Assembly (NCBI GenBank): GCA_946699065.1
Contig: CAMPDV010000360.1
Location: 186,001-250,000, forward strand
Length of the DNA: 64,000 bases
Source: Loxodes magnus
Lineage: Eukaryota > Ciliophora > Karyorelictea > Loxodida > Loxodidae
Reading direction: 5' to 3'
Below the pieces are notes generated by a model, which saw only the letters and a list, made by a program, of their open reading frames with translations, was not told the DNA's origin and did no database searches. The position numbers were made by a program, and so were the translations under genes. Shown here piece by piece: positions 11,150 to 23,895 of the stretch (position 1 is the stretch's first letter; each line of letters begins with the position of its first letter).

Positions 11150-12785
11150 CATTTGAATAGATTTACGTAATTTTAGGAATTGATAGATAAAATTCTATTT
11201 AATCTTTGATTAAAATGCTTTATTGATATTAAGTTTATCAACCTTAAATTTTAAGATTTGCTTAGTTTCTTTGAATCTTAGTTATATTTTTATGCTTAAA
11301 GTTAATTTAATATTTGAATGTTGCTAATTATTTGATGATAGTGCAATAGTTTAAAATGTATCTTAGTGTCTTATATTTCATAATATTTTTGTATTATTTC
11401 ATACTAATTAAATTTCTAGTGCTTTTAGTTTTCTTTGTCTGTTCAAGGCTTTTTAAAGATATTTTCATATCTATTATTCTTCCAGGTTCTCTAGATTAAA
11501 GGGTAAGCAATAATATTAATTTTAATATTATGGAGATTTTATAGTCTATAATTATACAGAGCTAGATTTCTTCTGCTTTATCATTTCGTTTGACCCACTT
11601 CTTTATGCTTAAATATCTTCAAAAAGACGTAATTTATGAATTATTACTTAGACACCTAAAAAGTAAATAAATTAGTTAATTGTAAATTTTATAAAAGGAT
11701 TATTTCTTGCTTATAACTAAGAGTGTATAACTATATATTTCCATAAAAGATTTAAATTATTTATTAATTAAAGAAATTATTTATTTAATTTTTTAGTTAA
11801 AAGTATAAAAATATTTAGATTTGCTATTTGGTTTGTAAATCCTTATTAATATTTCTTACACAACTTATATTCAAAAGATTTTTTACTCAGATATTTAGAG
11901 ATATCAACCTACACAGAAACCTACATCTTGTATATTTTTTATTTCTTAATTCCTTCATATTAAAACTATTTTTAAGTAACTTCTTATTAATTAATTAAAT
12001 TTCATTTCGAGTAATTTAAAACTATCAAAGAAATCTTCATATCAATAATAAAATTACATGATTAAATAGTTAAAAAATAAGTGAAGTTAATTATGAAAAC
12101 ATTCAACAAGATAAAAATTCTCTTAGCTTTTAATATATGATACTTATGCACCTAAATTTAGTCCACTTAGGTTAACTTATTAAAATATTGTATTGCATTC
12201 ATTAAAAAGAAGAGGAATTATTAATTTTTTTGCTTTATGTAACCGATAAATAAGCTTTAAAAATTAAGGTGGTAGTTTGTATATAATGTAATACTTTAAT
12301 TAAAGCTTTCGGTATACAGAAAAAGGAGAAGAATTATTACACTATTCTATATATAAAATATTTCTCCATCATTAGGGAATTTCACCCTTTCTGGAATTCA
12401 GCGCTTCAAGTTTCATGCTCTATTTAAATTTTTTTGTGCAAAAGGAGGATAACGAGTTCCTATCTGCGATTTTTTATTAGACTTTTAGTTCTTCATCCCT
12501 GTTAATTCTTGATTATTGCTTAATCTTCTTCCTCTTATGAATGCTTTCATTTTTGTTAAGAAAATCTTGCTTAATTGGATTTTTTTTACCGCTTTGCTTA
12601 TCAGAAATCCCGTTTTTTTTATTTTAGTTTCGGACTGTCCTGATATAGGTAGGATTCACAGCAGAAGCATCACTTCTTGATCGGGATTAGCTTCTTCCGA
12701 GATACAACTTAAAAGTCAGACTATCGTTGGGATAGATTCTAAAGGGGGAAAATTAATAAATGATTAATTTATTGAGCAAAAGCAT
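11150..12785 (-). CDS. Cassette ORF 1a, copy B: basic Ser/Arg- and Gln-rich protein
   Basis: Minus-strand ATG at 12,785-12,783 corresponds to 56,362 in D. The first about 150 residues are Arg/Ser/Lys/Gln rich. They contain a segment NRAWNLK-WIPERVKFPN (about 12,370-12,430) that is conserved with D, including two Trp encoded by TGA in both copies. One D position with TGA is CGA in B. Indels relative to D shift frames near 12,450 and 11,450. It may be a nucleic-acid-binding protein judging by composition only; no family recognised. Confidence 0.45.
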
Positions 12786-13095
12786 TGCTAGTTTTCAGAT
12801 GATATAAATAAAGACTAATTGCTAATCAACCTTCATATATTATCTTTTTTATTATGATTCACCTAAAAACTTGATATTAAGAATTTACAAGATAGTTTGA
12901 CCAATTAACAATCAAAATGAGATCTTAATTACCTTAAAGGAAAAATGATTGAATAAAACCAGAAAAGCAAGAGGCAAAAAATTATCTACTTAAATTAATT
13001 TCATGAAAACAAAGGTTTATCTTAATTAAAAATAGAGAATAAAATATTAAATTTATAATATTTACTATTTACTAAAATAACAATAGATAAATAAA

Positions 13096-14880
13096 ATGCA
13101 TTAAGAAGAATTAAATACAACCACTCTACCTCTACCTTTAAGAAATTTAATGTAGATGGGTAAAAATGAAAAGCCTAACTATAATAATAAATATGAGTGG
13201 AACTGATTATGAGCTAAAATACTAAATAAAAAGAGAGTTAAAACAAATATTTATAAAAGGTAATTTCTATAATAAATTCAGGGTAATCTAGCTGCCAATG
13301 ATAGTAGAATAAAATAATAATTGGGGTAATAATAGATTCAGAAGTTTAGAGTAATATAGATTTTGTTTTTATATTAATTATAACAAAGATATTGCTTATA
13401 TAGAATTACTAAAGATAGTAACCATTAAAGATTATCCTAGTGATTAAACATTACTATTTTAAAAAGTTTAAGTTATTAGCTATCTTTCTAAAAGAGTAAA
13501 ATAGATTAGAAATGCTATATTTTATTTCTTCATGTCCTATAATTTAAATTTTAATGAAAACCTTTTTTACTCTAATTTGAGATTTAAGTGAAGACATAAA
13601 TATGTTTATAATCGAAAGTAAAACAAAGTTTTTAAGTTTTAATCTTTAATGAAAATAATAGATTAGTCTATTTATACGTTGCTTTAAATATAATCCAAGG
13701 AAAGATTTAATATAAAAATTAATTCAGAAACTGTGCTAGCCAAGTAAAGAATAAATATGTTTTCAAAACATTTAAAACAATTAATCTTCACTAGTTTCAA
13801 TGCAATAAACTATAGGAAATGCAAGAAATAATAACTAGTTGCAGTCATGATAAAATTCTGAGTCTTATTATTGTTGCATCTGATAATAAAGATTAAATGA
13901 GATATGCTTTTGCCTTATGTCTAATTATTAATAAATAGAAATTTAAGAAACTAATATTAATCAAATGCTGCTTTAAATATTTTCCATGAGATTAAAAGGA
14001 AATTTAGTTAGAAGTTAAATTTTCTTGTGTAGAAAGTTGAAGAACTTCAAGTTATTTACAAGAATCTAATTTATGGTGAAATTAAATCCTTAAATATTAT
14101 ATATTTTATTAAATGAAAAGATTCCTTTGCATAAAAATATGATTTTACCTATCTATTCTAAAATTCTTAATTAATTATAGAAAAAAGTTTAAAAATGACC
14201 CACTTACAATTTTTGACTTAAATCTAGCATAAGAAAGAAATATATGGAAACTTTTTAGTTAAATAGTGGAATAACTTAATGAAGATTTCATATAATAATG
14301 TTGATCTCTAATCATTAATTAGATATTTAATATAGTCAAAAGAAATCTCCAGAATTTTCAAAAGAGAAAATAAGATGAAGAATTAGAGCAAAATTATGAA
14401 ATTATTTTAGTTTTTATCATTAAAATCAATAAATATTTAATAGCTTAAAGATTGTATTGGAAAATTAAATTTAGATGAAATCCTTTACAAGCCAGAAAAC
14501 TAAAAGTAATTTAAAAGAGCTAGCTAAGAAAAAAATGGTAAGAAGGAGTCTAGTAAAAGAAATTATATTAAAAAAACCAAGGAAGAATTTTTAAAAGTTC
14601 AAAGAATGCCAAAAAAATAGAACAAATTGAAGTAGAAGATTGAGAACAAAAAAACTTCAGAATTAAGCTATCTTAAATCCTATTTAACATTTATATTAAC
14701 ACTTAAGTTTCACAGCAAAAAAAATTATAAATTTCCGTCATGCTTTAGTATCATAATGATGCAAAATTCAATTCTTTGAAGTAATGTATATAATCCTATC
14801 AAATCTAAGTTCATAAAGCATGAGAAAAATATTAAAGGAATTAAAAAACCATTAATAGATGTATAAAGCCAACTTTTTAT
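13096..14880 (+). CDS. Hypothetical protein, about 590 codons
   Basis: A single frame runs from ATG 13,096 (MHQEELNTTTLPLPL) to about 14,880 without any frame change. About ten internal TGA read as Trp in sensible contexts, for example 14,304-14,306 (QCW-SLI). The region around 13,620-13,930 is beta-rich (Val/Leu/Ile alternation with Tyr, Cys and Asn turns), and the C-terminal third is Lys-rich and helical. No catalytic motif or family is recognised. The gene is divergent from cassette ORF 1a of copy B; its start codon marks the edge of the inverted repeat, and D contains only its first codons. The 3' end is arbitrary since the frame stays open into AT-rich sequence. Confidence 0.55.
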
Positions 14881-15035
14881 TTATTTTTAAAGCTAATTCT
14901 TATCATTTTAATAAGCATATAAAAGAGAGATTTAAAGTTTCTTCTATTTATTTGATTATAATTAAAGATTATTTAAATTAAGTGATAATTGATAACTGAC
15001 TTTATAGATGTTAAATAAGAATATAGAGAAAATTA
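14881..15035. other. Spacer between convergent genes
   Basis: Short AT-rich stretch between the plus-strand gene ending about 14,880 and the minus-strand gene ending about 15,040. No hairpin or other signal stands out. Confidence 0.3.
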
Positions 15036-15039
15036 AATC

Positions 15040-16854
15040 CCTTAAGTGTAAATGTAAAATAAATAAAATATTTCTAACACTAAAGCTTCATACTCTTTCG
15101 ACTTTTATTTTGAATTTCTAGTTATGCAAGTATTTTTAATATTTGCTTTGAAAGATAATAATCAAAATTTCTATTTCAAGATGTTTAATCCAAAGCAATT
15201 AAAACATAAACTAAGTATTCAAATAAAAAGGATTTTATTTTTAAGTGCATTATTCAAAGAGTTTTAGATGCAAAGAACAATATTCAAGTTTTTATTTAGT
15301 AATTTGATTTCAGATTTTATGCATTTTTAAATCTATAAATTCTACATTAATTGTTGGAAATTACCTTATATATATTAAATCACTCATGTAAGTTTTTATT
15401 TCTTAGAATTATCTATCTTTTAATCTAGATAATTCCTTATGTCTTAATTAAGGTCACATGTAAATATGTAATTATATAAGTAAAGCTCTTCAAAGAAGGA
15501 AAGGAGATTGTTAATCAAGTAATATCTATTTTGCAGCTTTTTACAAAAGTTAAAAGCTTAGATCCGATCTTTATCAACTGATATTTTTTTCTGAATTATT
15601 TATTAAATTTAATATAAATAATTTCAGTAAATTGAGTAAGTTTTGAATTAACCAATATAAATCTTGCAGTAGGCTTCATTGAAGCTTTAAATTGTAGTTC
15701 TACAGAAATTGTTTAAATTTAATAGTTAACATAATTAATATCTATTTTTATGTTTTTTCTATAATAAGGATAATCCTAATCTATTTTGTATTTATAAGAA
15801 AAGCTTTTCACATCATTAAAGTATTAAAATCCTTATTTTTTAATTATTATTGAAATGCTTTCCTATAGTAGGTTCAGGATTATCTATATTAACTTTCCTA
15901 ATTTCATAAAATAACTGTAAAATTCTTAAAATGTTATGGGTTTGAAAATTATTTAATTTAAGGCTAAATAGGATAATTTTTTTGAAATATTATTATCTGT
16001 CTAAAAAGATTTTCTTGTTATAAGCCTCTTGCTTGCATCTATTTTGTCCCATATTCCTTTAATTCCATTTTAAATACTTCATAACACTAGCTCACTACTG
16101 TTTTCAATTTTTTGGAGTATAAATAATCATACTAAATTCTTGAAGTGCAATGGAATCACATTTTATAATAAAGAAATTAAAAATCATATTTTTTCACAGC
16201 ATCTAGATATATGTATTCAGATTTTTTAGGCTATTTTTAAGTTAATTTTCTAATACAAAGCACTCCAATTATATGACTTATTGCTTTTGGGATATTAATT
16301 AATGATTGAACTTTAATTTTAAATTAACTAGTTATTATTACTTTTCTTATATAATTAGCTAACTTCAAATTAAAAAATCCATTTAAGTTGTATCCAATTA
16401 AAAACTCTACTTTTTCGTTAAATAAATCCTAAATAATTTTTTTAACTTTGCCAGAAAAATCATTTCATCTTACCAGCCTTGCAAGCATAATCACCCCAAG
16501 ATTCTTTTAATTTTATTATTGATTTAAATTTAAACTTAAGACTAAAAACTAGTTGTTCAATTATTTAGATGTATGGATTAAGGATTATTTTTAATTAAGC
16601 TTAATTTAGACTAATATCGATTCCCCGCTTGAGAGCAATTACAATTTATACACAAAATCCTTAAGAATATAAAAGATAAAAAGTTTATCTATATTATTTT
16701 GAAATTATAGTAAGATTATTTCATAATTATTCGGTTTAAGTATCTTAACTATGTTCTGCAATGGTTTAATTAATTTATAATTAAGAAAGTTATGATTATA
16801 TGTGAGGTTTTATATTTCATTTTAAGTTTTTTCGTCGTAAAGTTTAGAATTCAT
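15040..16854 (-). CDS. Hypothetical alpha-helical protein, minus strand
   Basis: ATG at 16,854-16,852 opens MNSKLYDEKTQNEIQNL and continues in one frame to about 15,700. A second frame (ISVDKDRIQAFNFCKKLQ onward) is clearly protein-like from about 15,600 to 15,040, so an intron or indel lies in between. A frame starting upstream of 16,900 is also open as far as 16,450, and a GTAAG...AG stretch of 28 nt near 16,465 could be an intron joining it, so the 5' part is not certain. The protein is rich in Leu, Ile, Asn and Lys with repeated amphipathic helices. No family recognised. Confidence 0.5.
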
Positions 16855-16859
16855 AAATC

Positions 16860-17568
16860 TAGGTTTCCTTTAGTCTTTTTATGAGCTTTAATTAATTAAT
16901 AAATAAAAAGCTCTAGATAAAATAGAAATGATTTAGTCATTTATAAGATTAAAAGCAATTTAGTTAAATATAATCATAAATACAGTTATTTAAAGATTTA
17001 TGGAAATCTAATAAATAAATATGTTAAAGTGCTTATTTAGCTATTTATAGTATTAATTCTAATTTAACTTATAAATGTTTTATTAAAGTATCTTATATTT
17101 CCTTACCTTTTCTAACATGCTTCATTTTCAAAAGATTCTAAGGATATTTTTATTGTAACATGGATAAATCTGTTTTTCTAACTATAACATGTAACTTTGC
17201 ACAGTGCTAAAAATGATGTTTCCTTTTTATTGCTTTGTGGAAATTTTTAATAGAACTGAAATAACTTTATATATCTCTTAGTTATTAGCCCTTTTTATTA
17301 GCAACGTAGCAAGTTAATATAAATAAGCATGTTAAAACAGTAGTAAATCTAATTGTATTATTAAATAGTTAAAACCAATAATATAATACTTAAGGTATTA
17401 GATACTTTTCTATTAAATTAATAGAATTTCTTATCTTTATGTAGGTATTTTGAATGTTCTCCTTTTGATAAAATCTTTAAAAATAAATGAAAAATGTAAA
17501 AGCATAAAAGACACTTAAAGATAAAAATAAGTAATAATATTTGATTAAATACATATCAAATAAAAGAA
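16860..17568. other. AT-rich spacer, no gene seen
   Basis: Between the minus-strand gene starting at 16,854 and the edge of cassette copy C. Very AT-rich on both strands; no conserved ORF, RNA gene or motif was recognised. It should contain the promoter of the minus-strand gene. Confidence 0.35.
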
Positions 17569-17719
17569 TATAGTTATACACTCTTAGTTATAAACAAGAA
17601 ATTATCCTTTTATAAAATTTACAATTAACTAATTTATTTCCTTTTTATGTGTGTAAGTAATAATTCATATATTACGTCTTTTTGAAGATATTTAAGCATC
17701 AAGAAATATACCAAGTAAA

Positions 17720-18349
17720 ATGATAAAGCAGAAGAAATCTAGCTCTGTATAATTATAGACTATAAAATCTACACAATATTAAAAATTAATATTATTGCTT
17801 ACCCTTTAATCTAGAGAACCTAAAAGAATAATAGATATGAAAATATCTTTAAAAAGTCTTGAACAGACAAAGAAAACTAAAGCACTAGAAATTTAATTAG
17901 TATAAAATAATACAAAAATATTATGAAATATAAGACACTAAGATACATTTTAAACTATTGCACTATCATCAAATAATTAACAACATTCAAATATTAAATT
18001 AACTTTAAGCATAAAAATATAACTAAGATTCAAAGAAACTAAGCAAATCTTAAAATTTAAGGTTGATAAACTTAATATCAATAAAGCATTTTAATCAAAG
18101 ATTAAATAGAATTTTATCTATCAATTCCTAAAATTACGTAAATCTATTCAAATGAAAAGCATTAAAGCTAATAGTTTAGACAGGAAAAAAATTAAAATAA
18201 TAATATTAAAGTATTGTAAATAATATAAAGCCAGACTAACTTAAACATTCACTTAACTACTTCATTTATAAAAATCTACTAAATCAAAACTCATAAATCA
18301 TTTAATTTATTATATCTAAACTTATTTAAATTTACTAAATTAGGAATGA
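17720..18349 (+). CDS. Cassette ORF 1a, copy C, 3' part
   Basis: ATG 17,720 (MIKQKKSSSVQLQ) opens 209 codons to a TGA at 18,347-18,349, with one internal TGA read as Trp. The protein is Lys/Gln/Ile rich and basic. B and D carry the same segment with indels as the distal part of a longer ORF starting at 12,785 (minus) and 56,362; in C the upstream half has been lost. In an alternative frame, the stretch about 17,810-17,960 reads LPFNLENLKEQQIWKYLQKV and is also conserved, so the exact frame there is open. Confidence 0.4.
18182..18192 (+). promoter_or_regulatory. Degenerate GGCGGGAAA element (copy C)
   Basis: AGACAGGAAA replaces the AGGCGGGGAAA found at the same place in D (58,028). It is followed by the conserved AAAATAATAATATTAAAG tract. 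It lies between ORF 1a and ORF 1b. Confidence 0.3.
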
Positions 18350-18865
18350 CACATGAAAAGATAACCATGCTAACTACAAGAAAGCATCACCAAACATAAG
18401 GGCTATAGAATCAGTAAAATATGCTACAAAAAGGTTAAATAAGAGTTTGAATGAAAATGAAATCTAATGAATATTTTATTTGACAAAAACGATCTAACGC
18501 TTAAAAGATATCTGAGATTGGTAAATTGAGAAAATGATTAAAATAAGTTTAAAATATTTATTTTATATTCCCATGGATGAAGAATAGAAAGCATCTAAAG
18601 AGTGAATTTGAGAAATTTGGTAAAAAAAGAGAAAAATATAATAGACATATGAGTTATATTTAATTTTAAGGATTAAGGAGCTATGAATACATAAATATTT
18701 ATTTGAAAAAGGGATAAGAACTCTAATCATTAAAAGAAGAAAACTCAAAATATAGTAAACTTTTAAATATAGTGATTTAAATTTATTTAACAAATGATTA
18801 AGTATTGTGACTATGTAAGTGAATTTAAAAATTATTATACTCAAAGAATTTAAATATATAAATAT
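18345..18865 (+). CDS. Cassette ORF 1b, copy C
   Basis: Open frame reading NDTWKDNHANYKKASPNIRA, then IQWIFYLTKTIQRLKDIW and MDEEQKASKEW, about 170 residues. Several Trp are encoded by TGA at positions conserved in B and D (for example 18,353-18,355). No in-frame ATG is found at the 5' end, so it may be an exon joined to the upstream ORF or start at ATG 18,573. Composition suggests a small helical basic protein. No family recognised. It ends just before the GGCGGGAAA site at 18,870. Confidence 0.5.
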
Positions 18866-18869
18866 TTAA

Positions 18870-18878
18870 GGCGGGAAA
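18870..18878 (+). promoter_or_regulatory. GGCGGGAAA element, copy C
   Basis: Located between ORF 1b and ORF 2; identical site in B (10,384) and D (58,722). Followed by GCTAAAATAATAAT. Confidence 0.45.
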
Positions 18879-19429
18879 GCTAAAATAATAATTTTAAATA
18901 TTAGCTCTTAAGATATAAAATTAGATTTTAAAAAGATTTTATATTGATTTAGGTGAAAAGATAGTAAACTTAAGCATCTAATAAAGATAGAATTTCATAA
19001 AAGCTAATTTAAATCATAAGACCTAGAATGTTTAATAGCTAAGTTAAAAATAATTAATGCTAAAATCATTTAGAAACTTATCAAGTTCTATTTAAATTTA
19101 AAATTTAAACAGTCAAATACAACTCATCTTTTAAGATTTTTAGCCTGTAATACTTTTCTCTTACAAAATTTGGATAGTTAAAGAGAGCAGCTTCAGTAGA
19201 GATTCATGAAAAGAAGATAAAAAATAAAAGAAAATATAAATATCTTGAAGATAAAGGATAAGAGAATGCATTATTGAATAAGAGTTTATTACAAAATAGA
19301 TTAAATTAGAGATAAAAGATAAATAATGTAGAGATCACTAAGTAAACGATATTCATAAATTAGAAAAATTGATCAAAACACTGAATCATAGATTTTAGTA
19401 GTAAAAATATTCATAAATTAGAATATCTG

Positions 19430-21342
19430 TATGATACATTTGCGAAAAATATGATGGTTAAAAGGTATCAGTGCCAATCTCGTAAAAAGTAAGAGATTCG
19501 AAACTTAAGGTGAAAAAACACAGGAATTCATAGTAAAAAGGTGAAAAATATTAATAGAGGGATCTTCATAAGTAACTAAAGGATAAAATAATGATAATAA
19601 TGAAAATAAGATTTACCAATAGTAGATAAGAGAAAAAAAGGATTTATTAAAATAAGTAGAATATAAATTCGATAAACAAAATTTGTAATTATTTATTTAC
19701 TATTTATGCTTGAATTATCTAAGGAAGAACATCAAGTCATCATGAAAAGCGAAAGCATAATGAGTTAGCATAAAAAATCAGAGCAATTTCACATAATAAA
19801 AAGAGAAAAAAGCAATACAAAATTTCAAAAATTTTATAACTAAGATTAGCATACAAAATGTAAAAGCAAAAACTAGATTATTGTTAGAAGGGAAAAATGT
19901 TTTTACACTTGAAATTAGATTAATATTATTCAGAATTGATTACAAAATATAATAAAATTTACTAAACGTCAGAGGAGCTTAAAAGAAGGGAATGAAGATT
20001 ATTGCAGCAAGAGATTGTAAGCATGTTCTTAAAAAATGAAATTAAAAAGAAATTGATGAACTAATATATCTTTTAAACGTGATATACTTATACATGAAGG
20101 GCTTTGAAGGAAAGTTTATTGGTATGATAAAATAAAGAGTTCTTGAAGCTTATTTAATAAAAATAAATAAATATTAAAGGCGGGAAAGGCTAAAATAAAA
20201 TTATTCGAAGAAAGCATTGATAAAGAAGATAAAATAATAATAAAAGAAAACAAATTAAAACAATTAATTAAGAATAATAAGTCTTAATTCATAAATCCAT
20301 ATTATTTCGATTATTATTCAAAGGTTAAATTAATTATTAATAAGCTTAATTAATTATAAAAGGTAGATTATATTATCTCTCTTTTAAAGAAATCATTAAA
20401 TAAATTGCAAAAATTAGTTAAATCAAGACTTATTAGATGAGTTGATATTTTATCTTGCAAAGAGAAAAGAAGCATTGATAAGATAGTATATTAGTAAGGC
20501 ATTAATGGCAAAGGTTGAATATGAAAAGGGAAAAAATGATAATTATTACATAGTTAGTTCAATATTTGCTATTTATAATTTAGCATAAAATGACCCTATG
20601 GCACATACTCTTATATTCAGTTGACAATATTGATTTTATTCAGAAGAATAATTTGGTAATTCGCATGCACTCTCAAAGAGCTAAAAGTTAAAATATTCAA
20701 TAAAAGGTAATAAATTATATAGCAATCAAAGCTTATTAAGAATGATAATCTAGAAAGAATTAGGCCAACTAAAATTATTATAAATATAAAAGGGAATAGT
20801 AAATCATTTCCTTGGAACAAAATATTTAAAAGAAAGTTGAAATTACCTAAAATACTAGCATCAGAGCTCTTTATTTACGAAAACTAAGAAAATAATTAAA
20901 AAACTCTTAAAATTATATTAGTTTAAAGTAAGGGTTAAAAGATAGATGTATCAAAGGATAAATAATAATAATAAACATTTGAAGCATTATTAGCAATTAT
21001 TTAGAAGTATATCTAAGCTTATCTCTTTTTAAAGTATTATTAAATTATTATTTATAAAAATACTAATTTACTAACGCTTTTTGACATAAATGAGAGGCAT
21101 CTCATTAATAATAATTTATAAATAATAATAGCAATAAAAGGAAAAGTTCTTAAGGAATAATCTCAAATAAATAGAATTAAAATTAAGAAATCTAGAAAAA
21201 ACTAATTTGCTCATTTTATCATTAAGCATAAAAAGATATCTTTAGTTATTAAATCTTAGTAATAAACAATCAATACTTTGCATAAGCAATAAGATACATC
21301 AAACCAACAAGAATCAGTTTGAATTATCACTTTTTATCTCCC
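19430..21342. mobile_element. 1.9-kb insertion with possible 6-bp target duplication
   Basis: A, B and D are continuous where C has extra sequence. TATCTG occurs at 19,424-19,429 and again at 21,343-21,348, once in the other copies, consistent with a 6-bp target-site duplication. The ends show no obvious terminal inverted repeat. An ORF from 19,451 starts MMVKRYQCQSRKKQEIRNL, which resembles the zinc-ribbon start of some IS-type transposases but lacks the second CxxC pair, so this is only a hint. The insertion contains its own GGCGGGAAA at 20,179. The rest is AT-rich with no recognised gene. It could alternatively be an internally eliminated sequence. Confidence 0.5.
20179..20187 (+). promoter_or_regulatory. 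GGCGGGAAA element inside the insertion
   Basis: Same 9-mer followed by GGCTAAAATAAAATT, in sequence that is not otherwise homologous to the cassette sites. Confidence 0.4.
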
Positions 21343-21956
21343 TATCTGAATTTTAGTCATACTTGCAAATCCTATAAATTTGAAAGAGTAGAATCTTATA
21401 GAATACCCAAGTCCAGATAAGGAATCCTCATCCTAAAAGAAAGCAGAAGAAAGTTATATATTAAAAAAAAAGCAGCAAAAATGCCTATTCAAATATAGAC
21501 GAAATTGAAACAACACCTAGCTTGTAAGTCTTAAAAGATAAAAAAGAAGAGTAAAACTTATAAAACTAAGTTATTTTATAATAAAGCCTATATACTCAGA
21601 ATCTTAAAAACCATAGAAAGTACAAAGAGTACCTAACTTAATTGCAAAATTTAAGTAAGTCTTCTTAATTGCAAGAGGCATTTTGACTATTGCTTAAGCA
21701 AATAAAAAGAAAATTTAAAGAATAAACTACTAAATAATATTGATAATCTAGATGAACTAAATTAGTACTGAAGATTCATTTAAAAGAAATAGATGAAAAG
21801 ATTATCGCTACTTAAATGTGTTAAACAAAACCCAGACAAATTATTGACGAAATTTTACATTTGGTTATAAAGGAAAATAGCAAAATTATTCTACTAAAAC
21901 AAATAGTTATATAAGAACAACTTAATATTAATAATAAATATAAAAAGAGTAACTTA

Positions 21957-21965
21957 GGCGGGAAA
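21957..21965 (+). promoter_or_regulatory. GGCGGGAAA element, copy C
   Basis: Equivalent to 1,127 and 59,873; followed by ATCTAAAATAATAAT. Confidence 0.45.
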
Positions 21966-22371
21966 ATCTAAAATAATAATATTTAAAAGATGCAAATATT
22001 GAAGAGACAAAATTTAAATTTTAAAGATGATATTATAATAATTTAAATAAATTAAGCAACAAACATCAGAGCCAGAAAGATCCTGTTAGAGTTGCAAAAT
22101 TAAATGCAAAATATGATATGAAAAGATACTAGAAACATGATAAAGAGTTAACTGAACTTCTTACTATAATTATATTTAAAATTAATAAAATTAAGAATAT
22201 TTAATCTTTGATGTGCCTGCAGACATAAACTAATAAATCAGAATAAAAAGATATATTTCAAGCAACTATCATATGAAAAGGCACAATTGTCGATTTATAG
22301 TCAGTATTTCGAAAAAAACATTTTATATAAAAGGATTAACGAGATTGTTTCATAAGCTTGTTTCTGTTTCT

Positions 22372-22630
22372 CGCCTAATATTTTTTCTTGTTATTACCCA
22401 AATTACTACATAAAAGGAGCTTGATCTTTCTCAATTATGAAACCATTAATATAACTGCTCAACAGAGTGAAATAGAGTTTACCTGATAAGCTTAATTTCT
22501 TAAAAATATACAATTTCGAATCTAATTCTCCTAAAAAAATTCTACGAATTAAAATCCTTAAGTTCTGTACTAGTATTCCTTTAAATAATTTAATGCTTAT
22601 TTCTGCTTTAAACTTCAACTAACTAAATCT
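22372..22630 (-). CDS. Cassette ORF 3, copy C
   Basis: Minus-strand open stretch of about 80 residues ending with GFIIEKDQAPFM, matching the A, B and D copies. In this copy the frame IRRIFLGELDSKLYIFKKLS is uninterrupted where A needs a frame change, suggesting it is closer to the ancestral frame. The start codon is unclear. Confidence 0.35.
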
Positions 22631-22939
22631 TAATGAAATAAAGAATTAAGTATAGTAAAAAGTTAGAGCCTGATACTTAAATAAATATCATTGCTTTAGC
22701 TTTTAAATAAAATTTATGAGCATTTAGTGAATATCTAAAACTTTTATCTTTTTCTTCAGTAAGCTGGTAGAAACATTAAAATAAGCATAAATTAGTGCTA
22801 GTTTAGTTATAAAATAAATAAACAATCTAAAAGATAAAAATTACCTTAGAAATGTTTTCTTTTAATAAATTATACAATTAAAAAAATAATAAACCAATAT
22901 TTCAAATCTTGTTCCTAGCTTTCTATTGGGTAAAGCAGA

Positions 22940-23760
22940 AAAAAAGCCTTAGACAAATAGTAGATGAAGCAAAAATACCAAAACTTTTATTCTCCTCAGT
23001 AATAAATACCTCTTGGTTAAAGAAAAGATTCTAAAATATTAACACAAAAAGAACTTAAATCAAAATTTTTTAAAAAGGAAATTGCCATTCAACGACTGGC
23101 GCTTAAAGATTCTAATCACTAGAAAGAAATCATAATATTTAAAAGGAAAGTCGAAAAATAAGAGATTATTATAGTATTAATAAAACAATTTAAAAATGAG
23201 AAGAATTAACTAGGAAAGCTTCGAGTATATTGAAATTTTTAGATTGAAATGAGGTAAGAAACATCAAAACTTAGAGATGTAGTATAAAAACAAGTGATGA
23301 GTTTTCAAAAATATAGAAAATTAAGCAGAAAAGATGAAGGTAGAGTAAGCAGAGTCAATTGTACAATGATCAATCAAATATATAAAGAAGTGATGCCATT
23401 TCCGTGAGAACTAGTGACATTTATAAAAGAGATGCTTATATTATAAAAATTCAAGAAAAATTATTGACTAAAGAATAAGAGCAATTCAAAAGATTTAGCT
23501 GCGATTAGAAAGAAGACATTTACAGAAGAAAGTGAAGCGAAGCATCATTGAGATTAAAGTAAAGCAAAAAATAAAATGAAGAAACTGAATTAATCCTAGA
23601 GAATAGATAAAATAAAGATGAAGGAGAACAGTTGCAAAAAAGCAGCTTATTTAAAACGGTGATCTGACTAGAACTGCAAGGCATCTTAATTACTTTACAT
23701 AAATAATGAAACAAAGTACTTAAAAATAAAAAGAAAATCATAAACAGAATTAAAAAGAGA
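22940..23760 (+). pseudogene. Cassette ORF 4, copy C, diverged
   Basis: Counterpart of the coiled-coil ORF at 2,185. The ATG is lost (as in B), but segments such as ELKSKFFKKEIAIQRLALKD keep the coiled-coil reading. It lies directly upstream of the giant gene. Confidence 0.4.
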
Positions 23761-23895
23761 ATTATGTGGAGCTCTCATTTAGTCTTGTAAAGCAAACAAT
23801 TTTTTATATTATTTATTAAATTAAAATTTCGACATTTTTTAAATAAAAATTATCAAAAAGCAAGTACTTTAACGAATTTTTATAAGCTAATAATA

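Larger units (their letters stand above)
4020..13095 (-). repeat. Cassette copy B, inverted relative to A, C and D
   Basis: Read on the minus strand this block matches D from about 56,037 to 62,765 and matches C from 17,569 onward. Its surface-protein gene starts at 7,324 and runs left. With copy A it forms a large imperfect palindrome. Its right boundary at about 13,095 coincides with the start codon of the divergent plus-strand gene at 13,096. B shares with C variants not present in A and D, for example loss of the ATG at the second coiled-coil ORF. Confidence 0.85.
19205..21955 (+). pseudogene. Cassette ORF 2, copy C, split by insertion
   Basis: The ORF homologous to 310-1,126 is present as two parts, 19,205-19,429 and 21,343-21,955, separated by a 1,913-bp insertion. 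The flanking coding text is otherwise as well preserved as in A and D (NAYSNIDEIETT and following). Unless the insertion is removed from RNA or DNA, this copy cannot make the full protein. Confidence 0.5.

Noticed and set aside
18563-18844. Hydrophobic minus-strand ORF (also at 58,396-58,590)
   Set aside because: The plus strand reads as a conserved protein across three copies with matching TGA/Trp sites; the hydrophobicity is what antisense of A-rich coding looks like.
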